Counted from the first letter of the stretch, positions 25,701 through 37,611 are shown. The stretch is DNA of 64,000 bases from Schistosoma haematobium (GCF_000699445.3 NC_067199.1:34704902-34768901); one strand, 5' to 3'. The notes: generated by a model not told the origin, from the letters alone. Numbers and translations are program-made.

Positions 25701-26165
25701 GAAAAAATATTCACAACATAGATTACGAAAGTAAATTTGATTTTTGGATTATAATCTAAATTTGTTGTATCTATTGTGTTGAATATCTTTTTTCAAATGA
25801 GTATACTACTGATCAATTTTAATTGATCCTAATTTAAAACAACACTTCTTTATAGATTTACATTACTCACCTTCTACATAACACATTCATTATATGACTA
25901 ATTTAGACAATGAGAGAAAATGGTCACACTCTTGATTTCTTTATAATTATCACTAATGAGCTAGGTGAAATAATATCTTTTTTTACTTTTCACTAATGAT
26001 ATTGATCATTAATGTCAATTTTCAATCAGTTAAAAGGAATCTCTTAAGTAGCATAACATAAAGAGAAATGAAACTAGGTCAATCCTGTATATTTCTTTTC
26101 CTCTCTTGATCTTATGAATTATCTTTTAGATTTATTCACATGAATAAAACAAAAGAATATTATTA

Positions 26166-26395
26166 TCAGAAGGTGGATTTTGTGGAGATTTTTAGTGATT
26201 TTTTATAGTTGAATTCATAAGTCAATTGAAGTTAGATCATCATGAAAAATCTGGAAGTACTGGACGGTTGTTTCGTCCTAGTATGAGCACTTTTGAGGAG
26301 TCTTATACTAGGACGAAACGGCCGTCCAGTGATTTCAGGTTTTCCATAGTCGTCTAACTTCAAATGACTCATGAATTCAACTAAAATAATATTAT
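26166..26395. mobile_element. tRNA/hammerhead SINE, palindrome of two 3' ends
   Basis: Left (about 26170-26286) is the reverse SINE 3' end up to within the hammerhead; right (about 26293-26395) is the forward 3' end. The arms match over about 95 bases, giving a long hairpin. The right core reads UUGAGGA, with conserved C lost. Confidence 0.8.
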
Positions 26396-27654
26396 TTAAG
26401 CTTCCTTATTTACGGATATTATTATTTTAATTAGCTGAAAGTTTAACTTATTATACATAAATGTTGATGTTTTATCATTGAATTGATATTAACTGGAAAA
26501 AAAACTTAATTAAAATCACAAAGTAATAGATACCCGTTGTATTTGTTCTCAGGAATTGAACATACACAACTAATGTGAAGAATTCAGACTACGTATTCAT
26601 ATTCTACAATTTAAAACTAGAATATATTCATGATATGTTGGTAGGTTATTTCGAGTTGAATACTGATATAGACTTTATCTATACGTGATTCCAATACGTT
26701 AGTTAAGTAATTCGTTACTGAATGTGATGTAATACTATTTCACTCAATTCATTAGTAATAATTATGGAATAATCAAATGTGATCATTTCTTTCGCACTGT
26801 CTAAACCAGTTACATAATAAATGAGTCAAGTAGAAGATCAGTAATGTAATTCAATGAAGGATTATTGTTAAAATTCATTCACTATTGATTTTATATATCA
26901 TTAAGAAGCAGAAAATCTTTTCATTTGAGATGCTAAGTGGTTGAAGATATTTGGTGGAGAAACTTGAACATATGTGTTGGCACCCATTATTCACTTGTGC
27001 TTCAAATCTTGAGGGAATAGACACTCTTTATAGGATTTCAAAAAGTAATATTAAATAACTACACAAATATCGCAATGTATACTATGAAATAATCGCCCGG
27101 TTGTAAATATCTCAATCGTACACCAGAATAGTTGAATAAAAACATATCAGACTGAAAAATCAAGTGACTCGGGTTCAGATTATACAAGAAGCCTCAGTTT
27201 CCTCATGATTGCTGGTGTATTTTGTTGAATAGTGTTCGCTAGCACGAATTTAATATCTAAGTTATGTTGTCAACTACCTTCAACCACCTACCTTCATCTA
27301 CATTGCACTTTTCAACTTAAAATAGAATGTAGACTTCAATTAAACATTGTTCAGTGATCTGAAATCTGATTATAATATATGCTTGGAAATTATTTGATTT
27401 TTTTAAGATGATTCTTTATCTAGTAATATTTTAATTATTTGCGTGCGAAAATTCTACTATTCAGATAATTTAGAATACATTATTTTTGTTTGTTAGTTAT
27501 ACAATTACTAAAAAGGATTTTCTTGTGAATAATCTTATCGTATGAGCTAAGTAATCTGTAATTATCGTATACTGATTAAAGGTAATATTAATAACGTTCT
27601 ACTTCAACAAATGCACTAAGATTATACTATAAACCAAATGTGGAGGGAACATTT
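26396..27654. other. AT-rich non-coding stretch
   Basis: Nothing recognised. Confidence 0.5.
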
Positions 27655-27960
27655 TGATTTGAATTTCACATACACTAGACAGTTATCAGTGTCCTCCTCA
27701 ACGACGCGCATCCATGACTCCTCACGCTGGGCTCAAACCCAGTACCTTTGGTCTCGCACGCGAATGCCTAACCTCTGAACCACTGAGTCGGCATCCAGTG
27801 GTTTCATTGTCTAACGTTAACCAATCCACAATGTTATAGAATCATTTTCCATTATTTTCGATGTGCAACTGCCTCACATCCAACATAGATGGACTCCACT
27901 GGTCATAGTTTCTCGCTAGATCCCCAAGAATTCCCTATTAGAGCTAGTGACTGGTAATCA
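27655..27960 (-). mobile_element. tRNA/hammerhead SINE, reverse, near full length
   Basis: Contains the decayed 3' part, gggctcaaacccagtacctt (B box), ctctgaaccactgagtcggc (A box region) and the 5' region to ttctcgctagatccccaaga. Confidence 0.65.
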
Positions 27961-28021
27961 CATCATAATCTTCCATTTGGGGTCGTAAAGAATGCTAAAT
28001 TTCATTGAAATCATCCACCAA

Positions 28022-28108
28022 TAAATGTTAGACCACCATTGAAAACCTAAAAGAATTAAACGACCGTTTCATCTCATTACGATGCTTCTCAACAATACGC
28101 ATGCAAAT
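28022..28108 (-). mobile_element. tRNA/hammerhead SINE, 3' fragment
   Basis: Contains gttagaccaccattgaaaac and cgaccgtttcatctcattac, then loss of similarity. Confidence 0.6.
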
Positions 28109-28699
28109 ATTTTAACACTTTAATGGTCTATATTTAATTACAGTTACAAATAATCTGTTAGATCATATTTAAAAATGCTTTATATCATAAAATGATAGTG
28201 AATTTTAAATTATTTATAAAAATCTTCAGGATGTATCCAACAGCGATATCAACTTTTTCTCTTTTTTTTGGTATTCCTTATCAATATGTGCTAACAAATT
28301 CATGTACACATTTTAGATAAAGTGTAACAAAATCAATATATGGATAGTTACATTTACCAATGAATACTTAAATAAGATAGAAAAGTTGATCAGTAATGCA
28401 TAAATTTACATTTATTGATTCAATGTATATCTATATACTTAAATACTTAATTGACTAACTATCTAGTGTTTAATCAATATTAATAAGAGAATTATACCAT
28501 AAATTAGTGGTTATTTACATTATAATTGAGTACAATCATAACAACAACAACATACATTTAATTCATAAATCTTGAAATTAGAGTATCGAAAGAAGGTATC
28601 AACTAATTTTAGATATTGGATCAATTATTTTAAAACATTATTTACTCAATCAATATGATGAAATGAATTATGGATTAGATTTTTTTAAATCGATAAAAA
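28109..28699. other. AT-rich non-coding stretch
   Basis: Nothing recognised. Confidence 0.5.
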
Positions 28700-29146
28700 T
28701 CAATCCACAGTGTGCATTTACAAATTTAGCTGCTCCTATGGAGATAGCTATATCGGGCGTACTACCAGGCAACTTAACTAACGAATGAGTGAACATCTAC
28801 CAGCTTGGTTTAGAAAGGGCCAGATAAAAACAATTCTCAGTTTTCTATCTTGGCACATCTTATTGATAGTAGTCATGCTTTAGATAAATCGAAATCATTT
28901 CGAGTGATCTATCGTATACCTCCATCATTTACGAACGCAGTTCATTCCCATCTTCTACATATAGCTGAAGCCATAGGAATTCGTACATATAACCCTAATT
29001 TATGTGTACAAAAGAAATTCGTAAGAGCCCTATCCCTTCCATGGCCAGTTATAACTTAACTAACGATTTTTTTAATTGTTATTATTATTTTATTATTATT
29101 ATTTATTTATTTCATTCTATTTTTGTTATCATTAACCTTACCTTCA
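28700..29146 (+). mobile_element. Penelope-like element remnant, GIY-YIG endonuclease end
   Basis: From about 28721: KFSCSYGDSYIGRTTRQLN, a stop, then RMSEHLPAWFRKGQIK, a frameshift near 28845, then HLIDSSHALDKSKSFRV and AEAIGIRTYNPNLCVQK to LPWPVIT and stop at 29057. The GIY-YIG signature Y..YIGRT..R and the EH pair are still visible. The sequence 3' of it is AT-rich and is interrupted at 29158 by a SINE. No reverse transcriptase is left here. Confidence 0.8.
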
Positions 29147-29409
29147 CATCCATTATTTTCAGAAGGGGTTTGTGGAGATTTTAGAAATTTCACAGATCGA
29201 AATCATGAATCAATTGAAACTAGACCACCATGGAAAACCTGGAAGCACTGGACGGCTTGGTTGAAATTAGACATTAACACCGTCGGATGCCAGCTCAGTG
29301 GTCTAGTTGGTTAAGCACCTGGTGCGAGACTGACAGGTACTGGGTTGGAATCACGCGGGGTGCGGAATCGTGGGTGCGCACTGCTGAGGAGTCCCATGCA
29401 TCCATTATT
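29147..29409 (-). mobile_element. tRNA/hammerhead SINE with 5' inversion and 11-bp target-site duplication
   Basis: catccattatt occurs at 29147-29157 and 29399-29409. Between them: the reverse 3' tail (aaggggtttgtggagatttt to agcactggacgg) joined to the forward 5' part (ttggttgaaattagacatta to ctgctgaggagtccca). Read on the reverse strand this is a 5'-inverted insertion, the usual twin-priming product. The hammerhead is split by the inversion. ORFs at 29123 and 29002 cross it by chance. Confidence 0.85.
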
Positions 29410-29790
29410 TGTTTGTAATTTTCCGCCTCTTTCCGTTTGTATTCTTCACTATCTAATTATTTACACACTTCTTATTACGTAATGATTTTAATGTTTTGTG
29501 TTGACTATTCCAAGTCTATTTACCCACATTTGACCTTCTATTTCCAATGTTTAACTATTGATAAGACTTTTGTTATCGTATTTTATTATTCATACTACTA
29601 TCAATACACCTGTCTTCCTACTATCCACTTGTAATTTTACTTATTATGTGTAGTGACCCATTCTATTTCATTGGGAGTATTGACCCATATCGCCTTGATT
29701 GGTTTAACATTTTCGTATAAATATTTATGTATATTAGAGTAAAGCCTGATGACGATCTAATTGAAAACAATATTGTTCGCTTATATGTGG
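29410..29790 (+). mobile_element. Continuation of Penelope 3' non-coding region (probable)
   Basis: The target-site duplication shows that this sequence was once joined to 29146. It is AT-rich with no intact ORF. Its end is uncertain. Confidence 0.4.
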
Positions 29791-29983
29791 TGTTTTAATT
29801 TTCACAATGGGAATCTTTAATATTAGAAAAAAAACACTAAAAATAATTTCTTTTGAACAAATAATAAATAAACAAAAGAAGAAAAAAAAGCGGAACGAAA
29901 ACTCATATTGACCTGGTATAAAAATTGAAATCATTTCAGTTGTCTTTTTTTTCTTGAACAAAGAAAGTAGAATATAAAATAAT

Positions 29984-30212
29984 AAACCATTTTTTATCAA
30001 AATGGGTTTTGTGGAGATTTTAAGAAATTTCACTGGTTGAAATCATGAGACTGATAGGTCCTGGGTTCGAATCTCGCGGGGGGCGGGATCGTGGATGCGC
30101 ACTGTTGAGGAGTCCCATACTAGAACGAAACGGCTGTCCAATGCTTCCAGGTTTTCCATGGTGGTCTAACTTCAAATGACTCATGATTTCAACCAGTGAA
30201 ACCATTTTTTAT
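29984..30212 (+). mobile_element. tRNA/hammerhead SINE fold-back copy with 14-bp target-site duplication
   Basis: aaaccattttttat occurs at 29984-29997 and 30199-30212. Inside, a reverse 3' tail (about 50 bases, gggttttgtggagattttaa to gaaatcatgag) joins a forward part from actgataggtcctgggttcg through the hammerhead to catgatttcaaccagtg, so the ends are inverted repeats. The hammerhead core reads UUGAGGA (C lost). Confidence 0.85.
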
Positions 30213-30254
30213 TTTAAAAAAATATCCTTAAACAAAATTAATCTTGAAAATTAC

Positions 30255-30430
30255 TTACACCTGTTACTCCTCGTGAAGGAGCATAAGCCGCCCAGCAGAA
30301 TTATTTTTTATGGTTAGCGTTTTTTTAGCGAGTTGATTTTCTACGGGATAAGGTAGGTAATCCTATGCTCAACCCTCCTCGTTTACCCGGGCTTGGGACA
30401 GGCAGTAACTCTGGAAGAGCTACATGCGGA
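30255..30430 (-). mobile_element. Internally deleted RTE/SR2-type LINE: 3' end joined to 5' end
   Basis: On the reverse strand, the LINE 5' leader (as at 3185-3300) runs directly into the last 50 bases of the LINE (gcttatgctccttcacgagg and gtaacaggtgtaagtaa). All coding sequence is missing. Confidence 0.75.
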
Positions 30431-31004
30431 GTTTAATTCTGAAGAATTAACTCGAAATGAATTGATATTTACAATAGGGGATAGTAAATACGATAGTATA
30501 ATGTATAAGAAGTAATTTACTTCTCTGGACTAATGAAATCTAAATAAGAATTTTAATGTAATATGTAAATGGATAACAGTGAAAATATCGACCAAGTGTA
30601 TTTCGTCCATATTGAAATACTTATGTTGGCTGTTGTTGGTACATTCTAGTGTTGGTATTAATACATTACTTACTGTCTAAAATATCAACGTGTTAAACAT
30701 CATGTTACACATTATTAATAATCATTAATCTGTTCAATATATATGACTATAAAGAACTGGAAATAACTTTCACTGATGATTATTTTCTAGTTTATTTTAT
30801 CTAATGTAAATTGATTTCTTGATAGGTGAATATAGAAAGCTTAAAGAAAGTTTTGGGCTTAAATTTAGTGTCCATTGAAACATATTAACATTATATCGGA
30901 GAAATTCATTTTCACATGTAAGATTTGAAATTACAACATCCAGTAGGACAACCGGGCTCTTAAACACCGATCTATTCTGTTCATAATATTTTGTCTGTAA
31001 ATTC
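30431..31004. other. AT-rich non-coding stretch
   Basis: Text at about 30595-30625 (gtgtatttcgtccatattg) may be an old Sm-alpha piece. Nothing else. Confidence 0.45.
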
Positions 31005-31290
31005 ACTTGGTGTTGTTTTACTTGTATCTTCACATTGTTATTTAGGACCGTAATTGATCATTTTCTTGTTGGCATATGTGCATCTTGTGCGGATTTCCTC
31101 GATATAGACTTAAGCCATAAGCTTTTCAAACAAAGATGGATAGTGGCTAGCAGTGGCGTTTGAAGCTAACGTTAACGGGTTCGAGTCCCGTAGCGAACAT
31201 CAACTCTAGGCTGCATGTACATCCAGCTGACGAGTCCCAAATGGGACGAAACTCGCGTCCTAGATTCCACTGCTAGCCACTATTCATCGT
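31005..31290. mobile_element. Sm-alpha-type element, fold-back copy
   Basis: Reverse 3' tail (cttgtatcttcacattgtta to gatggatagtggctagcagt), then forward tRNA-like part (acgggttcgagtcccg), hammerhead and ccactgctagccactattca. Both ends carry the element's 3' text. Confidence 0.8.
31218..31270 (+). ncRNA. Hammerhead ribozyme core (Sm-alpha type)
   Basis: CCAG CUGACGA GUCC CAAAUG GGAC GAAA CUCGCGUC CUAG. Very close to the Sm-alpha hammerhead known from schistosome satellite/SINE DNA. Stem II is perfect, stem I has one mismatch, and the core is complete. Confidence 0.75.
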
Positions 31291-31682
31291 TACTTAAAAA
31301 CTCTTTTCTATAGGGATTAATCATGATCAACTGCCTTTGATAAACGGAATTATTACTTAAAAAAGGCTTTATTGTAAATTATTAATTCACTACAAGTTTA
31401 CACTTCTTCTCACGTAGTGAAACAAAATCAAACAAAGTTTCCTATTAATTAGCTTTTGATGGCCTGACTACTGAATAGCTACTTCATTCATTTCATAAAA
31501 CTGTGGGTTTAATCAATGCGACACAATACATTTGCATTTTTGTTTAAACAACTGACAATCAATCCGATCTATCTCACCATCTTTTTTCAATGATTCACCT
31601 AAAATTGTTTAGAATTTAAACATAAATTTATTTACCAAAGTAAATGACAACGAATCAGTTGTCTTAATATTTGATCCCATGT

Positions 31683-31987
31683 GTACACAAACCAGATCCC
31701 AGAGGAGGAAGAAATCAGGAAGAACAACTGAAAGTGGATAGGACACACATTGAGGAAAGCACACAACTGCGTCACAAGAGAAGCCCTGACTTGGAATCCT
31801 CAAGGTCAAGGGAGAAGAGGAAGACCAAAGAACACATTACGCCGAGAAATGGAGACAGACATGAGAAGAATGAGCGACAATTGGATAGAACTAGAAAGGA
31901 AGGTCCAGGACAGAGTGGGTTGGGAATGCTGGTTGGTGGCCTATGCTCCATTAGGAGTAACAGGCGTAAATAAGTAAGTACAGAAAC
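31683..31987 (+). mobile_element. 5'-truncated RTE/SR2-type LINE 3' end
   Basis: Codes [18 protein letters not shown] and [20 protein letters not shown] text in one frame, ending [14 protein letters not shown] and the taag tail. Near-matching flanks gtacacaaac (31683) and gtacagaaac (31978) look like a 10-bp target-site duplication with one change. Two overlapping frames at 31671 and 31750 show a frameshift. Confidence 0.8.
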
Positions 31988-32117
31988 TTTACATACAGAG
32001 TAATATCTTTTTTTCCCAGAAAAAATAACATATCCTAAAGTTAACAGTAAAACTGAACAGTATTTATAAAGAATGTTTCGTATTGTTGTCTTATAAAGTT
32101 GGTTATTAATTTGAAAC
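31988..32117. other. Short AT-rich spacer
   Basis: Nothing recognised. Confidence 0.5.
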
Positions 32118-32530
32118 CTTTTTGATCTTTCCATTGTTAGTGCTAAGAAGTGCGATTCATCAGTCTCTTTTGGTATATGTGAATTCCAAGGGGATTACCT
32201 AGATATGATCATTTAATCCAAATGATTTTCTTAAACAAAGTATGATAGTTGTTATCAGTGGCATCTGGGAGACATGTATCATCTTATTTGTGACTACTTA
32301 GCCACATTCATTCCAATGATTATGTTCATTCGAGAACTCAAGCATAGTGTCCAACGGATTGTCCAGCTTGGTTACTGAGTCCATATAGATACTAATGATA
32401 GTTGTTTTAAAACCAATAGTACTGGGTTCCAGTTTTAATGTGAACATCAACAAATGCTCAGATACATCCATCTCACAAGTCCTAAACAAGACGAAATGAA
32501 CTTCCTCAATTTCATTCTTAACCACTATTA
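32118..32530. mobile_element. Degenerate Sm-alpha-type fold-back pair
   Basis: Left reverse arm (gatctttccattgttagtgc, tatcagtggcatctgggaga) and right forward arm (tactgggttccagttttaat, gatacatccatctcacaagt, aagacgaaatgaacttcctc, ttaaccactatt). Same layout as 23985 and 31005, but older. Confidence 0.6.
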
Positions 32531-33764
32531 AGTTAATTACTTTCTTATAAAATTTCACAACATTAACAACTACTTTCAGGAAAACATTAATGCAAAGATA
32601 ATGTTTTTTTTTTTCTTGAATACTTTTCTTATTATAAAGCAGTATATTAACCTTTCTACTCTGAAGTTTGTTGTATTCTGTTGTTTTTTTTTTCTAAAGA
32701 ATCAATAAAACTTTGTATTATGTACAGACTAGTGAATCTCTATGTATATTTATGAAAATAAAACATGTAGTAACTTGTATAAGAAAATTGATTAAAATTA
32801 ATAGAACTCTTATTTGATACCATTCTAGTTACATCTTATATTAGTGTTCATATCCATATTATTATTATTGTTATTATTATTATTATTATTATTATCTATA
32901 TATTAAGTCATGAAACCAAATTTACTGTCAACTCTTATGAATGATATCATGGAATAATTGAACTTTACAAAGGTACAACATCATCCAAATAAATAAAAAA
33001 ACAATTTTCAGATTGTATCTATCTGTAATCACACACACACTCTATCTCTCTCGTGGATACCATTATTATAAATGATGTAATGCTATTTAGTTTCCAAATA
33101 TGTATATACTACATTGTGTATTCAAATAGTTTTAATTGCATCAAAGTATTCGTGTAAAGTTCATGTAAATTACAACAACAACAACAAATTTATTGTACAA
33201 TCAATGAAGTAATTTTAATAAATTACAAATAAATTTATATCTTGTCTGTCAATTACATCATATTATTAACATTCTTTTATAGTGAAGGCATGACAACAAA
33301 TAAGCATTGAAATTGACATTAAAAGTCTATTCTTTTGTTGTTTTTTTTTCTTTTTACCAACCAGCGGACAATGTGAATTTGTTACCTAAATTGTAAATTT
33401 ATTGACATTTATTTATGAAGAGTTGATCCGAAACATAATAGTATTAGCTAAAATATTACATTTTATTGATATTACATAATTGAAAGTAGTTAAAACAAAA
33501 CCCTGGTAAGTAAGTACTCGTCAGAAAGGCCTATAAGCGATTTCAAAGTAACTAATGTTTTCTATGAGATTTGAATGTGAATCATCCAGTTTTATCATCT
33601 AAGTTGTTACGATTGATCTATCCGGATAACAGCTGAACTCATGTAGGACTGATATATTTGAATTGGTCGATTACAGAGTAATGACTAATATCACTTTTGC
33701 CCAAGTGCTGATCAAATCCTAGCAATAAGAACACGATAAATATTTAACTAGAATATTTAAATAG
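32531..33764. other. AT-rich non-coding stretch
   Basis: (att)n near 32855-32895. No gene seen. Confidence 0.5.
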
Positions 33765-34226
33765 CCTCTCAAATGCCCTGGTACGGCCGAGAGTGGAGAG
33801 AGTCCGCTCTCCCTCTCGAAATACTTTCACATGGCCACGCACACATAGCCTCTGCCAAGGAAGTCCTACTCATTTCCTTCTCTCATCACGAGTGTTGTTT
33901 ACGAAAATGAGAGGATGAAAAGTAAATGTCCGGCGCTTTAAGCGGATTCCAAACCAATGGTGCACATGGGCTCCAGTATCCTGTGAGAACAAATGGAATA
34001 TGAACCAATCGCTGGTCACTGGCTACCATGGGACTGCCTCTCCTCACGATGCTTCATTGCCTTGTGGGTCAGACTTTTAGGTCAAAGGCCCTGAGTGTGG
34101 CCCCCTGAGAAAACCACGTGCTTCGGTCTGGGCACCCGGGTAGTATCACAGCCCTCACACATATCAAATGAGATTTGTGTGGCACATATGTATTTGGTGC
34201 CTCCTTGTACCAATATCTATGTGTTA

Positions 34227-34256
<30 letters not shown>
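33765..34256 (+). repeat. Unclassified dispersed repeat with (aaat)n tail, copy 2
   Basis: Forward copy of the element at 2455-2998, starting ctctcaaatgccctggtacg and ending in (aaat)n at 34222-34254. No intact ORF. Confidence 0.7.
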
Positions 34257-34258
<2 letters not shown>

Positions 34259-34789
34259 AGAAGAACCCGAGGACCTGGATTTCACATTTTGGGGGGATTA
34301 ATTATTAAAGTTTATTTGGAATTCTATATGTATTAATCTTTGTCGTACGATTCGACCACTATCATTCAAATATGCAGGCTGCAAATGAACTACAATAAAA
34401 CTATGATCAATTGGTAGAAACTAATGTCATATTTATCTGAATGAATTCAACTGATAAATATGTTATTATATTCATCCAAGCTTATCGACTCAATACTACT
34501 TCGTTTTGATTGTAAGTTAGAGTCAATTGACAAATAGTTGTAAATGACCTTGGTACAAACCAATAATACATCAAAATATATTTCGACCCATTATCATGTA
34601 ACATACAATATTCATTATGCCTATCTAATTCAATTATTTAATTTTAATATAGAAAATTAAAATCAATCTTTTGTTTCCTTTGTCAAGTGTAACATTTTTC
34701 AGACATCGATTCATAAACTAATTGTTTCATTGGTCAATTAATAATTGACAGTAAAAAAAAGTGATTTCCAAATTTAAAATTACAAAAAA
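34257..34789. other. AT-rich non-coding stretch
   Basis: Nothing recognised. Confidence 0.5.
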
Positions 34790-35078
34790 CCGGATCTGCT
34801 GTGAGATAGTAACTCACTGAATACAATAGTGAATGTGTTGCTCAATTTCATGGATTAGTTGAAGTTAGACATTAACATCATTGGATGCCAGCTCAGTGGT
34901 CTAGTAATTAAGCGTTCGCATACGAGACCGATAGGCGCAGGGTTCAAATCTCGTTAGGCAGGATCATGGATACGCACTTCTGAGAAGTCCTGTAATGGGA
35001 CGAGTCGGCCTTGGCGTGCTTCCAGGTTTCCAATAGTGGTCTAGCTTCAGTTGACGCATGATCTTAACTATTAAAAAA
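34790..35078 (+). mobile_element. tRNA/hammerhead SINE, forward, near full length
   Basis: 5' region (ctgctgtgagatagtaactc), A-box region (ccagctcagtggtctagtaa), B box (cagggttcaaatctcg), hammerhead with GAGU for GAAA, and 3' tail (ggtctagcttcagttgacgc). Confidence 0.75.
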
Positions 35079-35494
35079 AAATTGATTAAAATATCATCTA
35101 TTCAAGTGTACACCATTTTTTGTCGCCAAAATCTAATATGAATATTCATGAGAACTAGCACCTAATTGTACGTATATGTATATATAGTGATTGTGAAACC
35201 TTGAAAAATATATATGTTCATTCGTTGGATTAAATAATGTTTTTATTGTAATTTTCATTAACATTAAGGTTTCATATTCAATGACCTGATCTGTTTAAAG
35301 ATTAGAAATCTAGTTTTAAATAATTTCATAAGTGACTATTTTATTCATCATAGTTAATTATTGATTTGGTAGATTGAATAAAAGAAAATAACGAAAAAAT
35401 AAACAAAAAAGGTAACCTAACACATGAATATATTATTTAAGTTAGTAGCTTACAAAGTATTTAACTAGTTAAGATTTATGTCATTGTCACTTAT
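35079..35494. other. AT-rich non-coding stretch
   Basis: Nothing recognised. Confidence 0.5.
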
Positions 35495-36025
35495 TAGTTA
35501 CTTACTTACCTACGCCTGTTACTCCCAATGGAGCATAGGCCACCAACCAACATTCTCCAACCCACTATGTCCTGGACCTTCCTTTCTAGTTCTATCCAAT
35601 TATTGTTCATTTTTCTCATATCTGTTTCCATTTCTCGGCGTAATGTGTTCTTTGGTTTTCCTTTCCTCCTTTGGCCTTGAGGATTCCAAGTCAGGGCTTT
35701 CCTCGTGACGTAGTTGGGTGCTTTCCTCAATGTGTGCCCTATCCACTTCTAGCCTGTCTTACTGATTTCTTGCTCCGCTGAGATTTGATTTGTTCTCTCG
35801 CACAGTAGGTTGTTGCTGATAGTGTCTGACCAACGGATCCGAAGTATTTTGTGTAGACGACTGTTAATAAACATTTGTATCTTGTGAATGATTACTTTCG
35901 TCGTTCTCCAAGTTTCCACCCCATACAGTAGAACTGTCTTAACATTTGTAGTGAAGCCATTAGTTAATATTAGATAGAGAATGAGACAAAATGACAATGT
36001 CAGGGAAATTCTTTCATGATACATA
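35495..36025 (-). mobile_element. RTE/SR2-type LINE, 3' end, reverse
   Basis: The reverse strand codes [32 protein letters not shown] and ERTNQISAEQEISK, then a frame break near 35750, then [20 protein letters not shown] and [18 protein letters not shown], ending at the taag tail (35495-35510). It keeps more sequence than the other copies but has no reverse transcriptase core. The + strand ORF at 35478 is a shadow. Confidence 0.85.
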
Positions 36026-37611
36026 TTCACAATTTGGCATCAGCTAGAGCGAGCAGTTGAAATTTAAGTGGACAATAAACGGTATTTCGTCCAAATGTGA
36101 AAAGCAATAACAAAAAGACAACCTTCATCCTACCAAAAGTTGAATTAAGGAACTAAACAGTAGAACTGTTATACATAAGCCATTGAGTTGATGTTCTGCA
36201 CACCACCGTCATTTGGTACACATTAATTAATGTTGATTCACTTGGACGTTGTGACATTTACACAATATTATGATAGATGGTACTTGTTGTTGATAGATAG
36301 AACTCAATCTGTTGATAACTCTTTTGAAGCCAAATCATCGTACACACCATTAGGAGAAATATGCTCAATTTAATAAAATACTCTCTCAATTAAATATCTA
36401 AATATAGTTATTATCTCCATGGTGATCTGTTACAGGGCTTACTGATAACTGGTAATATGTCAAACAACTAGGTGTTAGATATCTTAATGATTGTTTTAAA
36501 CATTTTGTTATTAGTAACAAACACTGAAACGCTCCTCATCGATAATCTCTGACTTAGGGATTTTTATATTACATAATATATACGGATCACTTATTGACTA
36601 GTTATTTAGATAGGAAATAACTGTATAAATGTTTTCCTTGGTAGCTATTATGAGTCTCTAATTTGAAGTTTTTCATGAAATATTTTACTTCGGATAAGCA
36701 TTTCCTTCATCCATGTAAACAAAATGGATACATTTACAATTGGTGGACTACTGAGTAGTGATCAATGTCAAGTTTAGCTAGTTCTTAAGTCCTGATCGAA
36801 TTTTATTGATTAATTTACGACTAATATTCTCCTAGGGATTTGATCTTGCATCGCTCATCAAAACCATCATTTCCCTCAAGATTGCAACTACGTCATAATG
36901 ATGAGCGCCTATAAACTTGAAACTTAGGTCCATGGTTTTCTCTAAATTAAATCCAACCACCTAACAAGAGAAATGCATAATCGCTAATTCATTTACTTGT
37001 ATGATTATCTCAAACCAGGGATTACGATGTTCAACTGTTTATTAAAGTTTGATAGTATTATCCTATGATATCATAGTGAATGACAACTGTGAAATTTCTA
37101 ACTGGAATCTAACACTTTTTAATGTCGATTGGTTCCCCAATTCATCACAGTGATAAATCGCTATAGACTATATAAACACAACTCTTTTCTTCTAGGCCTT
37201 CAATCCCAGTTGTTTTTTTTATTTTTCACCTCGTTATGTAATCACATGTTCTAAATTATATCTTAAATCTAAATAGTTAAATGTAAAATGATGTTGTCAG
37301 TTAAGATGATATTAATAAATATGAGATGTAAATACTGTACTTCACTAAGCTGTATATGATAATCTGAAAAAATATCATAAATCACTTTGCTAATGTGTAT
37401 TTGTATGTGAATGTATTTTATGTCCATTTGTATTTGTGTGTGTGTGTGTACGTGCAGTATAACATGTTTGTGTAAAAAATAATATTTCACGTGAACAACT
37501 AAAACGTGATAGGTAAACTATTAAATATGTTTATGTATTCGATTTCACGAACTAGAAAATATTTCAGTTACATAATTATTAGATGTTTATAAAAAGTGAC
37601 AAAATGTAAGA
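36026..37611. other. AT-rich non-coding stretch
   Basis: No gene supported. (gt)n near 37435-37448. Confidence 0.5.

Noticed and set aside
31772..32134. 120-residue reverse ORF
   Set aside because: Reverse shadow of a LINE 3' end plus adjacent AT-rich sequence.
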